A DNA stretch of 64,000 nucleotides from Streptomyces chrestomyceticus JCM 4735 (GCF_003865135.1 NZ_BHZC01000001.1:5270001-5334000), one strand, 5' to 3'. Numbered from the stretch's first letter, positions 44,592-53,315 are shown. A program made the numbers and translations. The notes: a model not told the origin generated them from the sequence alone.

Positions 44592-46562
44592 ATGACCGTG
44601 CCCCAGCCCCCGCAGTCCGCTCAGCCCGCCGGCCGGATCGCCGGCGCCCTGCCGCCGGAGGACCGCGAGCGCAGTCCGTACACCGGCTGGACCCGTGCGC
44701 ACTGGGAAGCCACGGCCGACAGCCTCCTGCAAGCGGTCGTCCCGTTCGCGTCGCCCCGCAACGCTCTCATCAACCTCCCGGGCGCCCGTCCCAGTTGGGC
44801 CGGGCCGCGTTCGGACGGTCTCGAAGGGTACGCCCGTACCTTCCTCGCGGCCGCCTTCCGGGTGGCCGGCAGCGGCGGCCAGGATCCGCACGGTTACCTG
44901 GCCCGGTACGGCGAAGGGCTCGCCGCCGGCACCGAGCACCCGGTGACCGAGCCGGGGCTGGACGGCAAGGACCCCGACGCCTGGCCGGTCATCCCGGACA
45001 CCCGGCAGGCCATCGTCGAATCCGCCTCCGTCGCCCTCGGCCTGCGGCTGACCCGCCCCTGGCTGTGGGACACCCTGGACGACAAGGTCCGCACCCGGGC
45101 CGTGGACTGGCTGCTGCCCGCCCTCGACCCGCCGCCCATCGACAACAACTGGTGGCTGTTCGGCCTGACCGTCGGCGGTTTCCTCCTCGACGCGGGCGTC
45201 GAGACGGAACGCGCGCAGGCGTCCGTCGACCGCGCGCTGGAGCGGATTGACGGCTGGTACCGGGGCGAGGGGTGGTACAGCGACGGCGACAACCAGGCGT
45301 TCGACCACTACAACGGCTGGGCGCTGCATTTCTATCCCGTCCTGCACGCCCATCTCTCCGGCGACCGCGCGCTGCTCGACACGTACGGCGAGCGGCTGCG
45401 CGCCCACCTGGACGGCTACCGCCGGATGTTCGACGCCAACGGCGCCCCGATGCCGTTCGGCCGCTCGCTCACCTACCGCTTCGCCACCCTCGCCGCGCCC
45501 TGGCTCGGCGCGCTCACCGGCCACACCCCGCTCAGCCCCGGCGCCACCCGCCGCCTCGCCTCCGGCACCCTGCGGCACTTCGTCGACCACGGCGCCGTGA
45601 CGGACCAGGGCCTCCTGCCGCTCGGCTGGTACGGCCCGTACGCCCCCATGCTCCAGGGCTACTCCGGACCCGCCTCCCCGTACTGGGCGTCCAAGGGGCT
45701 GCTCGGTCTGCTGCTGCCGGACGGCCACCCCGCCTGGACCGAGCGCGAGGAGCCGCTGCCCGCCGAGACCGAGGACGCCGTCACCACGCTCCGCGCGCCC
45801 GGCCTGCTCGTGCAGTCCACGGCGGCCGACGGGCTGGTCAGGCTGCACAACCACGGCAGCTCCTCGGTCTTCGGCCCGGCCGACCCGAACTACGCGCGGT
45901 TCGCCTACTCGACGCGTACGGGACCGTCGGCCGCGGAGGAGACCGCGGCGGTCGTGGACACGGCGGCGAACCCCGGCTCCGACACCACCCCCGCCGCGAC
46001 CCCGGACAACCACTTCGCGCTGCTCGTGGACGGCACGCCCACCGGCCGCGGCCCGGTCGAACCGCTGGGCGGCGGCCCCGGCTGGGCCGCCTCGGCGCAC
46101 ACCCCGCGCCGCGCGGACGGCTCCGAACTCGCCGGTGTACGGGTCGTGTCCGCGACCCTGGCGCACGGCCGCGCCGAGGTCCGCGCCCACCTGGTCACCG
46201 GGGCCGCGCCCGGCACGCCCGTACGGCAGACCGGCTACGCCGTCCCGGACGACGGGCCGGCCGCCCAGCTCCACGCCGTACACGGCTTCTCAGGGGACGA
46301 CGGGCAGCCGCGCACCGTACCGACCGGCAGCACGCCCTTCGGGGAGCGCACCCGCACCGCCTGCCTCGACGGCACGGTGCCGGACGCCCCCGAAGGCGCC
46401 CTGTTCGTCTCGATCGCCTCGCTCACCGCCGAGTCCGGCCCGGCCCCGGCCCGCACCCTGGCCGAGGTACGGCTCAGCGGCTCCCACGACCTCCACGTGA
46501 CCTGGAAGGACGGCACCACCAGCGCTCTGACCCTGACCGCGGACACCGTCACCGCCCCGTAA
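44592..46562 (+). CDS. DUF2264 domain protein (probable glycoside hydrolase)
   Basis: The product is 656 aa. The first ~370 residues are a DUF2264-type (alpha/alpha) barrel: NALINLPGARPSWAGPRSDGLEGYARTFLAAAFRV, IDNNWWLFGLTVGGFLLDAG and GWYSDGDNQAFDHYNGWALHFYPVLHA. The C-terminal ~230 residues look like a beta-sandwich. No signal peptide is visible, so it acts in the cytoplasm. Some DUF2264 proteins have been placed in glycoside hydrolase family GH154 with beta-glucuronidase activity. Divergence from the regulator and nearness to the transporter suggest it processes imported oligosaccharides. The ATG at 44592 has GGAAG upstream. Confidence 0.85.
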   Translation: MTVPQPPQSAQPAGRIAGALPPEDRERSPYTGWTRAHWEATADSLLQAVVPFASPRNALINLPGARPSWAGPRSDGLEGYARTFLAAAFRVAGSGGQDPHGYLARYGEGLAAGTEHPVTEPGLDGKDPDAWPVIPDTRQAIVESASVALGLRLTRPWLWDTLDDKVRTRAVDWLLPALDPPPIDNNWWLFGLTVGGFLLDAGVETERAQASVDRALERIDGWYRGEGWYSDGDNQAFDHYNGWALHFYPVLHAHLSGDRALLDTYGERLRAHLDGYRRMFDANGAPMPFGRSLTYRFATLAAPWLGALTGHTPLSPGATRRLASGTLRHFVDHGAVTDQGLLPLGWYGPYAPMLQGYSGPASPYWASKGLLGLLLPDGHPAWTEREEPLPAETEDAVTTLRAPGLLVQSTAADGLVRLHNHGSSSVFGPADPNYARFAYSTRTGPSAAEETAAVVDTAANPGSDTTPAATPDNHFALLVDGTPTGRGPVEPLGGGPGWAASAHTPRRADGSELAGVRVVSATLAHGRAEVRAHLVTGAAPGTPVRQTGYAVPDDGPAAQLHAVHGFSGDDGQPRTVPTGSTPFGERTRTACLDGTVPDAPEGALFVSIASLTAESGPAPARTLAEVRLSGSHDLHVTWKDGTTSALTLTADTVTAP

Positions 46563-46578
46563 CGGAGGCCCACGGACC

Positions 46579-48147
46579 ATGAGACCCGAGCCGGGCCGGG
46601 GACCGCGCGTCACCGCACGCGCGCTCCCCGCCGCTCTCGCCCTGTCCGCCGCGCTCACGCTCGTCACAGCCCCCGGCGCGCGCGCCGCCGACCGCACCTC
46701 CGCTTCGGCAGGCCACGTCTTCCACGTCGACTGCGCCGCGCCCGCCGGGGGCGACGGCTCGCGTGACCGCCCCTGGTCCACGCTGGCCCAGGCCAACGCC
46801 CAGCCGTACGGCCCCGGCGACCGCCTGCTGTTCCGCCGAGGCAGCACCTGCACCGGCACCCTCGCCCCCAGGGGAGAGGGCTCCGCCACCGCGCCCTTCA
46901 CCATCGCCGACTACGGGAGCGCCGCCGCCCGTGCCCGACTGGACGGCGCCGGCGCCCACGACACGGTGCTGCTGAGCAACACGCAGCACCTACGTCTCAG
47001 CGCGCTGGAAATCGTCAACGCGGCCCGCCCCGGCAGCGAACGCAACGGCGTACGGCTGCGCCTGACCGACTACGGCACCGCCCGCGATATCGCGGTCACC
47101 GGGCTGTACGTGCACGACGTACGCGGCGGCGACGCCAAGACCCTCACCGGGTCCAGCGGCATCCACGTCACCGTTGAGGGCACGGCGCGGCCCAGCCGCT
47201 ACGACGGGCTGGAGATCGCCGGTAACCGCATCGAGGACGTCGACCGGGAGGGCGTGTACTTCAAGTCCACCTGGTCCCGGCGTCCCCTCGTCGGCAACCA
47301 GCAGGACCCGCACACCTACCCCGGCGCCTGGACCCCGAGCACCCGGGTCCGCGTCCACCACAACACCCTCAGGTCACTGGCGGGCGACGGCATCAAGCTG
47401 GACACCACGGCGGGTGCCGTCGTCGAGCACAACAGGGTGGACGGTTTCCAGCTCCGCTCGCCTTCGGCCAACGCGGGAGTCTGGACGTTCAACACCGACG
47501 ACACCCTCGTCCAGTTCAACGAGGTCTCCGGCGGCGGCAACACACACGACGGCATGTCCTTCGACGCGGACGGCGCCTCCCGGAACACGGTGTTCCAGTA
47601 CAACAACAGCCACGACAACAAGGGCGGCTTCCTGTTGCTGTGCCCGTACAGCGGCGCCAAGACCGTCGGCACCACCGTCCGCTACAACGTCAGCCGCTAC
47701 GACGGCGCGCGGCTGATCCAGAACTGTGCGGGTCCCGTCCTCGACACCCGCATCTACAACAACAGCTTCCTTAACACGGACCGCATCCCTGCCTACCTGG
47801 TCCAGGACGACACCCCGTCCCCCACCACCACCGACCACGAGCTGACCGTCCGCAACAACATCTTCGTCAGCCGTGGACAGGGCGGCTACGCCCTCAAGAA
47901 CCCCACACCCGGCCTGCGCTTCGACCACAACGTCTTCCACGGCCTGCCACCGGCGCACCTACCCGCCAACCCCGGCGGCACCACGGCCGACCCCGGACTG
48001 CGCGACGACTTCCGCCTCACCGCCGGGTCACCTGCCCACGCCGCCGGGCAGCACGTGGCGGACAACGGCGGCCGCGACTACTTCGGCACACCGCTGCCCG
48101 CCGGAGCCCCCACCATCGGCGCTTACGAGGGCCCCGGCGTCCACTGA
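46579..48147 (+). CDS. Secreted right-handed parallel beta-helix protein
   Basis: The product is 522 aa. A Sec signal peptide (basic start, hydrophobic core 13-30, cleavage near ARA-AD at ~37) exports it. The mature protein has many short repeats with Asn ladders (NTLRSLAGDGIKLDTTAGAVVEHNRVDGF, NNSHDNKGGF, IYNNSFLNT), typical of pectate-lyase-like or DUF1565 beta-helices. It could be a polysaccharide lyase or epimerase, but I cannot assign catalytic residues. It follows the DUF2264 gene by 16 bp in one operon, so it probably acts on the same polysaccharide outside the cell. Confidence 0.85.
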   Translation: MRPEPGRGPRVTARALPAALALSAALTLVTAPGARAADRTSASAGHVFHVDCAAPAGGDGSRDRPWSTLAQANAQPYGPGDRLLFRRGSTCTGTLAPRGEGSATAPFTIADYGSAAARARLDGAGAHDTVLLSNTQHLRLSALEIVNAARPGSERNGVRLRLTDYGTARDIAVTGLYVHDVRGGDAKTLTGSSGIHVTVEGTARPSRYDGLEIAGNRIEDVDREGVYFKSTWSRRPLVGNQQDPHTYPGAWTPSTRVRVHHNTLRSLAGDGIKLDTTAGAVVEHNRVDGFQLRSPSANAGVWTFNTDDTLVQFNEVSGGGNTHDGMSFDADGASRNTVFQYNNSHDNKGGFLLLCPYSGAKTVGTTVRYNVSRYDGARLIQNCAGPVLDTRIYNNSFLNTDRIPAYLVQDDTPSPTTTDHELTVRNNIFVSRGQGGYALKNPTPGLRFDHNVFHGLPPAHLPANPGGTTADPGLRDDFRLTAGSPAHAAGQHVADNGGRDYFGTPLPAGAPTIGAYEGPGVH

Positions 48148-48168
48148 CGACTCCGGGACGGTACGGGC

Positions 48169-48196
48169 GGTGCGCGTCTCACCTAAGGCGCGCACC
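48169..48196. terminator. Hairpin between beta-helix gene and SDR gene
   Basis: GGTGCGCG (48169-48176) pairs with CGCGCACC (48189-48196) around a 12-nt loop. It lies between two convergent genes, 22 bp after the beta-helix stop, and could terminate from either side. Confidence 0.5.
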
Positions 48197-48242
48197 ACCC
48201 ACGGCCCTTACCGCTTCGCGACACGGCCCGTACCGCACCGCG

Positions 48243-49016
48243 TCACTTGGGCCCGTACTTGCGTCCCGTCTTCGACGTGATCCCGCCGAGCATGTTGCGC
48301 GGCGCCAGCTTCGCCACGCCCATCAGCGCCTTGTAGCGCGGGTCCGGGATCGACAGCGACTTGCCGCGCGCCAGGTCCTTCATCGCGGCGTCCACCAGTT
48401 TGTCGGGGTCCAGCCACATCCAGTCGGGGATGTTGTCCGTACCCATTCCGGCCCGCTCGTGGAACTCGGTCCGTACGAACCCCGGGCACAGCGCCATCAG
48501 CCGTACGTTGCTGCCCGCCAGGTCACGGGCGGCGCCCTGGGTGAACTGCACGACCCACGCCTTGCTCGCCCCGTACGTGCCGCGCGGCACGAACGCGGCC
48601 ACCGAGGCCACGTTGACGACCCCGCCCCGGCGCCGGTCGCGCATCCCCTTCAGCGCCTCCGACGTCAGCCGCAGCACCGCCTCGCAGTGCACCTTGAGCA
48701 TCTTCAGCTCGTCGGCCATCGGCACGTCCAGGAATTCGCCCTTGTTGCCGAAGCCCGCGTTGTTGACCAGCAGGTCCACCGGATGGGTGCGGTCGCCCAG
48801 CCGCTTCTCGACCGCGGCGATGCCGTCCTCCGTCGCCAGGTCCGCGACCAGCACGGACACCTCGACGCCGTGCCGGTCGTGCAGCTCGGTGGCCTGCTCG
48901 CGCAGCCGCTTCTCGTTGCGCGCCACGAGCACCAGGTTGTGGCCGTCGCCCGCCAGCCGGCGGGCGAAAGCGGCGCCGATGCCCGCCGTCGCTCCCGTAA
49001 TCAATGCAGTCGTCAT
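48243..49016 (-). CDS. Short-chain dehydrogenase/reductase
   Basis: The product is 257 aa. The cofactor motif is TGATAGIGAAFARRL (8-22) and NNAGFGNKG follows. The catalytic Ser is in NVASVAAFVPRGTYGASKAW, with Tyr and Lys in YGASK. The basic residue after VARNEKR suggests NADP(H). The specific substrate is unknown. The ATG at 49016 gives MTTALITGATAGIG. It is 85 bp from the MOSC gene on the same strand. Confidence 0.92.
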   Translation of the reverse strand: MTTALITGATAGIGAAFARRLAGDGHNLVLVARNEKRLREQATELHDRHGVEVSVLVADLATEDGIAAVEKRLGDRTHPVDLLVNNAGFGNKGEFLDVPMADELKMLKVHCEAVLRLTSEALKGMRDRRRGGVVNVASVAAFVPRGTYGASKAWVVQFTQGAARDLAGSNVRLMALCPGFVRTEFHERAGMGTDNIPDWMWLDPDKLVDAAMKDLARGKSLSIPDPRYKALMGVAKLAPRNMLGGITSKTGRKYGPK

Positions 49017-49101
49017 ACGGGCACGCTATCCGCATCCGCGCACGCCACTCGCCCCGGCCGGTGTCCGTCGGCCGGGGTACGGGCGCCCTGTTCGGCCGGG
49101 T

Positions 49102-49767
49102 TCAAGCCTCTTGCGTACGGATGTACTTGAGCGCCGATTCGCGCAGCTCGGGGTGGAGTGCCGCGCCCGCCTCCAGGAGCCGCGGCAGCACCTCGCGCCC
49201 GGTGGTCATGCCGCGGAAGGCGAGGGCGATCGTCACGTCGTGGTCCGGGCGGTGCTCGACGGTGATCGGGTCCCCGGCCCGGATCTCGCCCGGCTCCAGG
49301 ACCCGCAGATACGCGCCGGGCACCTCGGCCCGCGTGAAGCGCTTGATCCAGCCCGGCTCGCCCAGCCGGCCCTGGAAGGTCATGCAGGGGATGCGCGCGG
49401 AGGTCACCTCCAGCAGCAGCCGAGGGCCGACGCGCCAGCGCTCGCCGATCCGCGCGTGCGTCACGTCCAGGCCGCTGGTGGTGAGGTTCTCCCCGAACGT
49501 CCCGGAGGGCAGCGGGCGGCCCAGTTCCCTCTCCCAGACGTCCAGATCCTCGCGGGCATACGCGTACACCGCCTGATCGTTGCCGCCGTGGTGCTGAAGA
49601 TTGACCACCGCGTCCCCGGCCAGACCGCTCCCGGCGACGCCCTTGGGGCCGGGCGCGGAGACCGCCACCGGTCCGTCGACGGGCCGCTTCCCGATGCCCG
49701 TACTGCCCGTGGCACCGGGGTACTCCATGGGCCCCGGCCGCCCCACGTTCACAGACAGAAGCTTCAT
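49102..49767 (-). CDS. MOSC domain protein (YiiM-like)
   Basis: The product is 221 aa. It starts MKLLSVNVGRPGP, and a MOSC domain fills about 35-180: DAVVNLQHHGGNDQAVYAYAREDLDVWERELGRPLPSGTFGENLTTSGLD, and SARIPCMTFQGRLGEPGWIKRF with the conserved Cys. MOSC proteins of this type detoxify N-hydroxylated bases or carry molybdenum cofactor-related sulfur. A C-terminal helical part completes the YiiM-like layout. The gene is divergent from a LysR regulator across 79 bp, and the two may be a regulator-target pair. Confidence 0.9.
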   Translation of the reverse strand: MKLLSVNVGRPGPMEYPGATGSTGIGKRPVDGPVAVSAPGPKGVAGSGLAGDAVVNLQHHGGNDQAVYAYAREDLDVWERELGRPLPSGTFGENLTTSGLDVTHARIGERWRVGPRLLLEVTSARIPCMTFQGRLGEPGWIKRFTRAEVPGAYLRVLEPGEIRAGDPITVEHRPDHDVTIALAFRGMTTGREVLPRLLEAGAALHPELRESALKYIRTQEA

Positions 49768-49835
49768 GGCGGCACGCTACGGGCGCCGGGCCAAAGCCGC
49801 GAGTCATTATTTCCCGCTCGCCCCAAGGTCCGCTT

Positions 49836-49848
49836 ATGCTCGAAGCAT
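49836..49848. promoter_or_regulatory. Palindrome overlapping LysR start codon
   Basis: ATGCT-CGA-AGCAT forms a perfect 5-bp inverted repeat whose right arm includes the first two bases of the ATG at 49847. LysR boxes are short interrupted palindromes in the regulator-target gap, so it is a candidate site for autoregulation and control of the MOSC gene. Confidence 0.35.
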
Positions 49849-50758
49849 GATCGAGGCCCGTCATCTCCGTGTGCTGCGCGCTGTCGCCCGGACCGGTTCC
49901 TTCTCCGCCGCCGCCCGCGAGCTGGGCTGCACCCAGCCCGCCGTCAGCCAGCAGATGAAGGCCCTCGAACAGTCCGCCGGCACCCCGCTGCTGATCCGTA
50001 CGGGCCGCGAGATGCGGCTGACGCAGGCGGGCGAGGCGCTGGTACGCCACGCCACCGGCATCCTGGCCGGGCTGACCGCCGCCGAGGAGGAGGTCGCCGC
50101 CATCGCCGGGCTGCGGGCCGGGCGGGTACGGCTGGTCTCCTTCCCCTCCGGCAGCTCGACGCTGGTGCCCACCGCCCTGGCCGCCATGCGCGCCGACCAC
50201 CCCGGCACCCGGGTCTCCCTGGTCGAGGCCGAGCCGCCGCGCTCGGTCGAGATGCTGCGCAACGGCGACTGCGAGATCACGCTGGCCTTCCGGTACCCGG
50301 AGGTGCGCGGCGCGGACCCCGCCGCCGAGGCGGAGTGGGACGACCTGGTCGTCCGGCCGGTCCTGGTCGACCGGCTGGTGGGCCTGGTCCCGGAGACGCA
50401 CCGGCTGGCCGGCGCCGGGACGGCGGGCTACGCCGACCTGGCCGGCGAGCCGTGGATCGCGGGCTGCCCGCGCTGCCGGCGGCACCTGGTCGAGGTCTGC
50501 GAGGGGGCGGGGTTCACCCCGCGCATCGACTTCGCGACGGACGACTACCCGGCGGTGATCGGCCTGGTGGGCGCGGGTCTGGGCGTCGCCGTACTGCCGG
50601 AGCTGGCGCTGGAGTCGGTACGGCACAAGGGGGTCCGTACGGTCACGATGGAGCCGTGCGTGCAGCGCGAGGTGGTGGCGCTCACCCTGCCGGACCTCGC
50701 ACAGGTCCCGGCGGTCGAGGCGATGCTCGGGCGGCTCGCGGGGGCGGTCGGCCGCTGA
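49847..50758 (+). CDS. LysR-family transcriptional regulator
   Basis: The product is 303 aa. The N-terminal HTH (MIEARHLRVLRAVARTGSFSAAARELGCTQPAVSQQMKALEQSAG) is classic LysR. The effector-binding domain spans about 90-300 (VRLVSFPSGSSTLVPTALAAMRADHPGTRVSL). Several Cys lie close together in WIAGCPRCRRHLVEVCEGAG, unusual for this domain and possibly redox- or metal-responsive. The ATG at 49847 gives the standard start. It is divergent from the MOSC gene. Confidence 0.92.
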   Translation: MIEARHLRVLRAVARTGSFSAAARELGCTQPAVSQQMKALEQSAGTPLLIRTGREMRLTQAGEALVRHATGILAGLTAAEEEVAAIAGLRAGRVRLVSFPSGSSTLVPTALAAMRADHPGTRVSLVEAEPPRSVEMLRNGDCEITLAFRYPEVRGADPAAEAEWDDLVVRPVLVDRLVGLVPETHRLAGAGTAGYADLAGEPWIAGCPRCRRHLVEVCEGAGFTPRIDFATDDYPAVIGLVGAGLGVAVLPELALESVRHKGVRTVTMEPCVQREVVALTLPDLAQVPAVEAMLGRLAGAVGR

Positions 50759-50913
50759 GGCGGCGGGGCGGGGCGGGCGCCGAGGCGTCCGGCCTGGATC
50801 GGACGCGGGCCCGGACACCGGCCCGTAGGCGTCGGTCGGCGCGCGGCGGGGACCTGGCCTGACTGCGCCGATCGGGTGAAGTTTCCGAGGAAACGTTTCT
50901 TCGGTCCGGGCTC

Positions 50914-51246
50914 TCAGCCGTTCCGGGCGCCGGGGTGCCCCACCGCCGCCGTCGCCGGCACCAGCCGGTGCCGCGCCCGGCCCATCAGCTCTTCGCGCTC
51001 GTCCTCCGTCAGCCCGCCCCACACCCCGTACGGCTCGCGGACCGCGAGGGCGTGCGCCGCGCACTGGGCACGTACCGGGCAGCGCATGCACACCTCTTTC
51101 GCGGAGGTCTCCCGCGCGCTGCGCGCGGCACCGCGTTCGCCCTCGGGATGGAAGAAGAGGGAACTGTCCACGCCACGGCACGCGGCGAGAAGCTGCCAGT
51201 CCCAGAGATCTGCGTTCGGGCCCGGAAGGCGCGAGAAATCTGCCAT
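50914..51246 (-). CDS. whiD: WhiB-family iron-sulfur sporulation regulator WhiD
   Basis: WhiD is needed for late sporulation in Streptomyces and binds a [4Fe-4S] cluster. The product is 110 aa. The cluster ligands are Cys23, Cys53, Cys56 and Cys62 (AACRG, EVCMRCPVRAQC). GVWGG, the family turn, follows near residue 74. The N-terminus MADFSRLPGPNADLWDWQLLAACRG matches WhiD closely. The ATG at 51246 has GAGGGG upstream. It is divergent from bldM, as in S. coelicolor. A perfect 25-bp palindrome lies 50-75 bp upstream of its start. Confidence 0.93.
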   Translation of the reverse strand: MADFSRLPGPNADLWDWQLLAACRGVDSSLFFHPEGERGAARSARETSAKEVCMRCPVRAQCAAHALAVREPYGVWGGLTEDEREELMGRARHRLVPATAAVGHPGARNG

Positions 51247-51625
51247 TGCTAGTCCCCTCGAAGCGATACCGGTTCGGCCTCGGTGCTCACGACCGTACAT
51301 CTACTGTCTAAGTAGATGTAAATATGACTCATTGCGAATCTAGCCACAGACACCGTGAAAATGGAAGAAAAGCCACCAAATAGGGCATGTAGCCATGAAG
51401 AGGGGCGATACTCGACCGCGCATCTTCTGCGTGTCCGGGCCCTCACGTAGAGTGCCGAAGGCGGCTGTCCAACCCGTAACTCTTTCGAGTGACCGTCGTT
51501 GGAAGGGCGGAAGCGGTTGGCGGAGGTAGGTCTCGGGCAGATGTCCGAGGCGGTCGATCGCTCAGGTGACGATACGTACCAGCCTGGAGGCTCAAGGTGA
51601 CGCGCATCAGCTGCGGAGGGCGGTC
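51247..51625. other. whiD-bldM divergent regulatory region
   Basis: This 379-bp gap contains no gene. It is AT-richer than the genome near whiD (51290-51400). It holds the 25-bp palindrome at 51296-51320, a short ACTC-TTTC-GAGT inverted repeat near 51480-51491 and a possible bldM -10, TAGAGT, at 51448-51453. Both genes are developmentally regulated, so several regulator sites are expected here. I cannot assign individual proteins to them. Confidence 0.65.
51296..51320. promoter_or_regulatory. Perfect 25-bp palindrome upstream of whiD
   Basis: TACATCTACT (51296-51305) and AGTAGATGTA (51311-51320) are perfect 10-bp arms with a GTCTA spacer. Its low G+C stands out against the genome. It is 50 bp upstream of the whiD ATG and could be an operator for a dimeric regulator, or part of the whiD leader hairpin. 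Confidence 0.7.
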
Positions 51626-52237
51626 ATGACATCCGTCCTCGTCTGTGACGACTCCCCGCTTGCCCGAGAGGCGCTCCGCCGCGCGGTCGCGACCGTGCCC
51701 GGTGTAGAGCGTGTGACGACGGCGGCCAACGGCGAGGAAGTCCTCCGCCGCTGGGGCGCCGATCGCTCGGACCTGATTCTGATGGACGTGCGGATGCCCG
51801 GACTGGGCGGGGTCGAGACGGTTCGCCGGCTGCTCTCCGCCGACCCCGGGGCCCGCATCATCATGCTCACGGTCGCCGAGGATCTGGACGGGGTCGCCTT
51901 GGCGGTCGCCGCCGGCGCCCGCGGCTATCTGCACAAGGACGCCTCCCGCGCCGAGCTGCGCGCGACGGTCACCCAGGCGCTCGCCGACCCCACCTGGCGG
52001 CTCGCGCCGCGCAGGCTGCGGTCGGCCGAGATGGGGGCCGCGCCGACGCTCACCGCGCGGGAGATCCAGGTGCTGGAGGGCATGAGCCACGGCCGCTCCA
52101 ACGCGGAGATCGGACGTGAGCTGTTCCTCTCCGAGGACACCGTCAAAACCCATGCCCGGCGGCTGTTCAAAAAGCTCGGCGCCTCCGACCGGGCCCACGC
52201 GGTCGCGCTCGGATTCCGCTGGGGTCTGGTCCGCTAG
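51626..52237 (+). CDS. bldM: Developmental response regulator BldM
   Basis: BldM is an orphan regulator that activates aerial-hypha and sporulation genes, alone or with WhiI. The product is 203 aa. The receiver has Asp54 (LILMDVRMPGLGG), and the C-terminal LuxR-type HTH is LTAREIQVLEGMSHGRSNAEIGRELFLSEDTVKTHARRLFKKLGASDRAHAVALGFRWG. The ATG at 51626 has GGAGGG with 6-nt spacing. In S. coelicolor phosphorylation at this Asp is not needed. Position divergent from whiD and upstream of the ECF sigma gene is the conserved arrangement. Confidence 0.95.
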   Translation: MTSVLVCDDSPLAREALRRAVATVPGVERVTTAANGEEVLRRWGADRSDLILMDVRMPGLGGVETVRRLLSADPGARIIMLTVAEDLDGVALAVAAGARGYLHKDASRAELRATVTQALADPTWRLAPRRLRSAEMGAAPTLTAREIQVLEGMSHGRSNAEIGRELFLSEDTVKTHARRLFKKLGASDRAHAVALGFRWGLVR

Positions 52238-52275
52238 GACGGCCGTGACGTGCAGCGATGCGGGGGAATGAGGGT

Positions 52276-52301
52276 CCCCGCCCGCCGCGTGGCGGGCGGG
52301 G
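52276..52301 (+). terminator. Terminator of bldM
   Basis: CCCCGCCCGCC (52276-52286) pairs with GGCGGGCGGGG (52291-52301) around a GCGT tetraloop, 38 nt after the bldM stop. The 11-bp all-GC stem is typical for Streptomyces. Confidence 0.8.
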
Positions 52302-52518
52302 TGGCAGCAGGTCCCGCAGGCGCCGCTCCGGGAGCGCCGTCCCGGTTCGGCGCGCGGTGCCGCATCCTTGAGGTATGGAGTTCCTCGGGGACGGGCCGAT
52401 CCGGTGCGAGGGGAGGGCGCGGGAGATGACAGCCGGCGCACCTGCCGCGCATAACGCTTCGGTGCACAAGTACGGACCTGATGCCGCGGATCGCGCCGCG
52501 CCAAGGCACCATGGACCG

Positions 52519-53094
52519 ATGCGCGATGACGGGATTCAGGAGATCGGCGATCTCGTCGCACGCGCCGTGGAAGGGGATCGCCGGGCCACCCACGACCTGC
52601 TGGCCCATGTGCACCCCCTCGCCCTGCGCTACTGCCGTACCCGGCTGTCCCGGCTGCCGGGGGACGCGCGGCACTTCGTGGAGGACCTGGCGCAGGAGGT
52701 CTGCGTCGCGGTGCTCTGCGCGCTGCCGCGCTACCGGGACACCGGAAAGCCCTTCGAGGCGTTCGTCTTCGCCATCGCCGCCCACAAGGTCGCCGACCTG
52801 CAGCGGGCCGCGATGCGCGGCCCCGGCAGCACGGCCGTGCCGTCCAACGAGATGCCCGAGCAGCCGGACGACTCGCTGGGCCCCGAGGAGCGGGCGCTGC
52901 TCAGCAGCGACGCCGAGTGGGCCAAGAAGCTGCTGGCCAACCTGCCGGAGAACCAGCGTGAGCTGGTGCTGCTGCGGGTCGCGGTCGGGCTGACGGCCGA
53001 GGAGACCGGGCAGATGCTGGGGATGTCGCCGGGCGCGGTACGGGTGGCGCAGCACCGGGCGCTGAGCCGGCTGCGGGCGCTGGCCGAGCAGTAG
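52519..53094 (+). CDS. shbA: ECF RNA polymerase sigma factor, probable ShbA
   Basis: The product is 191 aa from the ATG at 52519. Region 2 ([80 protein letters not shown]) and region 4 ([50 protein letters not shown]) are complete. The conserved ECF sigma between bldM and guaB in Streptomyces is, as I recall, ShbA, which transcribes the principal sigma gene hrdB. An ATG at 52426 has a better ribosome-binding site (GGGAGG) and would add 31 residues; the start is uncertain. No anti-sigma gene is adjacent. Confidence 0.85.
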   Translation: MRDDGIQEIGDLVARAVEGDRRATHDLLAHVHPLALRYCRTRLSRLPGDARHFVEDLAQEVCVAVLCALPRYRDTGKPFEAFVFAIAAHKVADLQRAAMRGPGSTAVPSNEMPEQPDDSLGPEERALLSSDAEWAKKLLANLPENQRELVLLRVAVGLTAEETGQMLGMSPGAVRVAQHRALSRLRALAEQ

Positions 53095-53217
53095 CCGGAC
53101 CGGCGGGGCGCGGCGCGTTCCGGCGACGGTCCGGTGCGCGGTGGAGAGCTGTCCGGCGCCCGGCCCGGAGCGGCGTTCCGGGCCCCGGCGGAGGTCGGGG
53201 CGGCCGGACGCCGCGGG

Positions 53218-53290
53218 GGAACGTACAGTCGAAGAAACATGCAGCCGTAGGAACGTACGTCGGTGCTGCGGTCAATTCATAGGAACGTAC
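53218..53290. repeat. Three GGAACGTAC repeats exactly 32 bp apart upstream of guaB
   Basis: GGAACGTAC occurs at 53218-53226, 53250-53258 and 53282-53290. Each step is exactly 32 bp, close to three helical turns, so the copies lie on one face of the DNA. The last copy is 26 bp upstream of the GGAAT of the guaB promoter. This looks like an iterated protein-binding site; the binding factor is unknown. Confidence 0.7.
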
Positions 53291-53315
53291 AAGTGATGCG
53301 CTCCTCACCGGCTGT

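Noticed and set aside
50881..50894. GTTTCC-GA-GGAAAC palindrome near the whiD 3' end
   Set aside because: It is a short chance-level palindrome in the lysR-whiD convergent gap and not positioned as an operator. It could at most aid termination.
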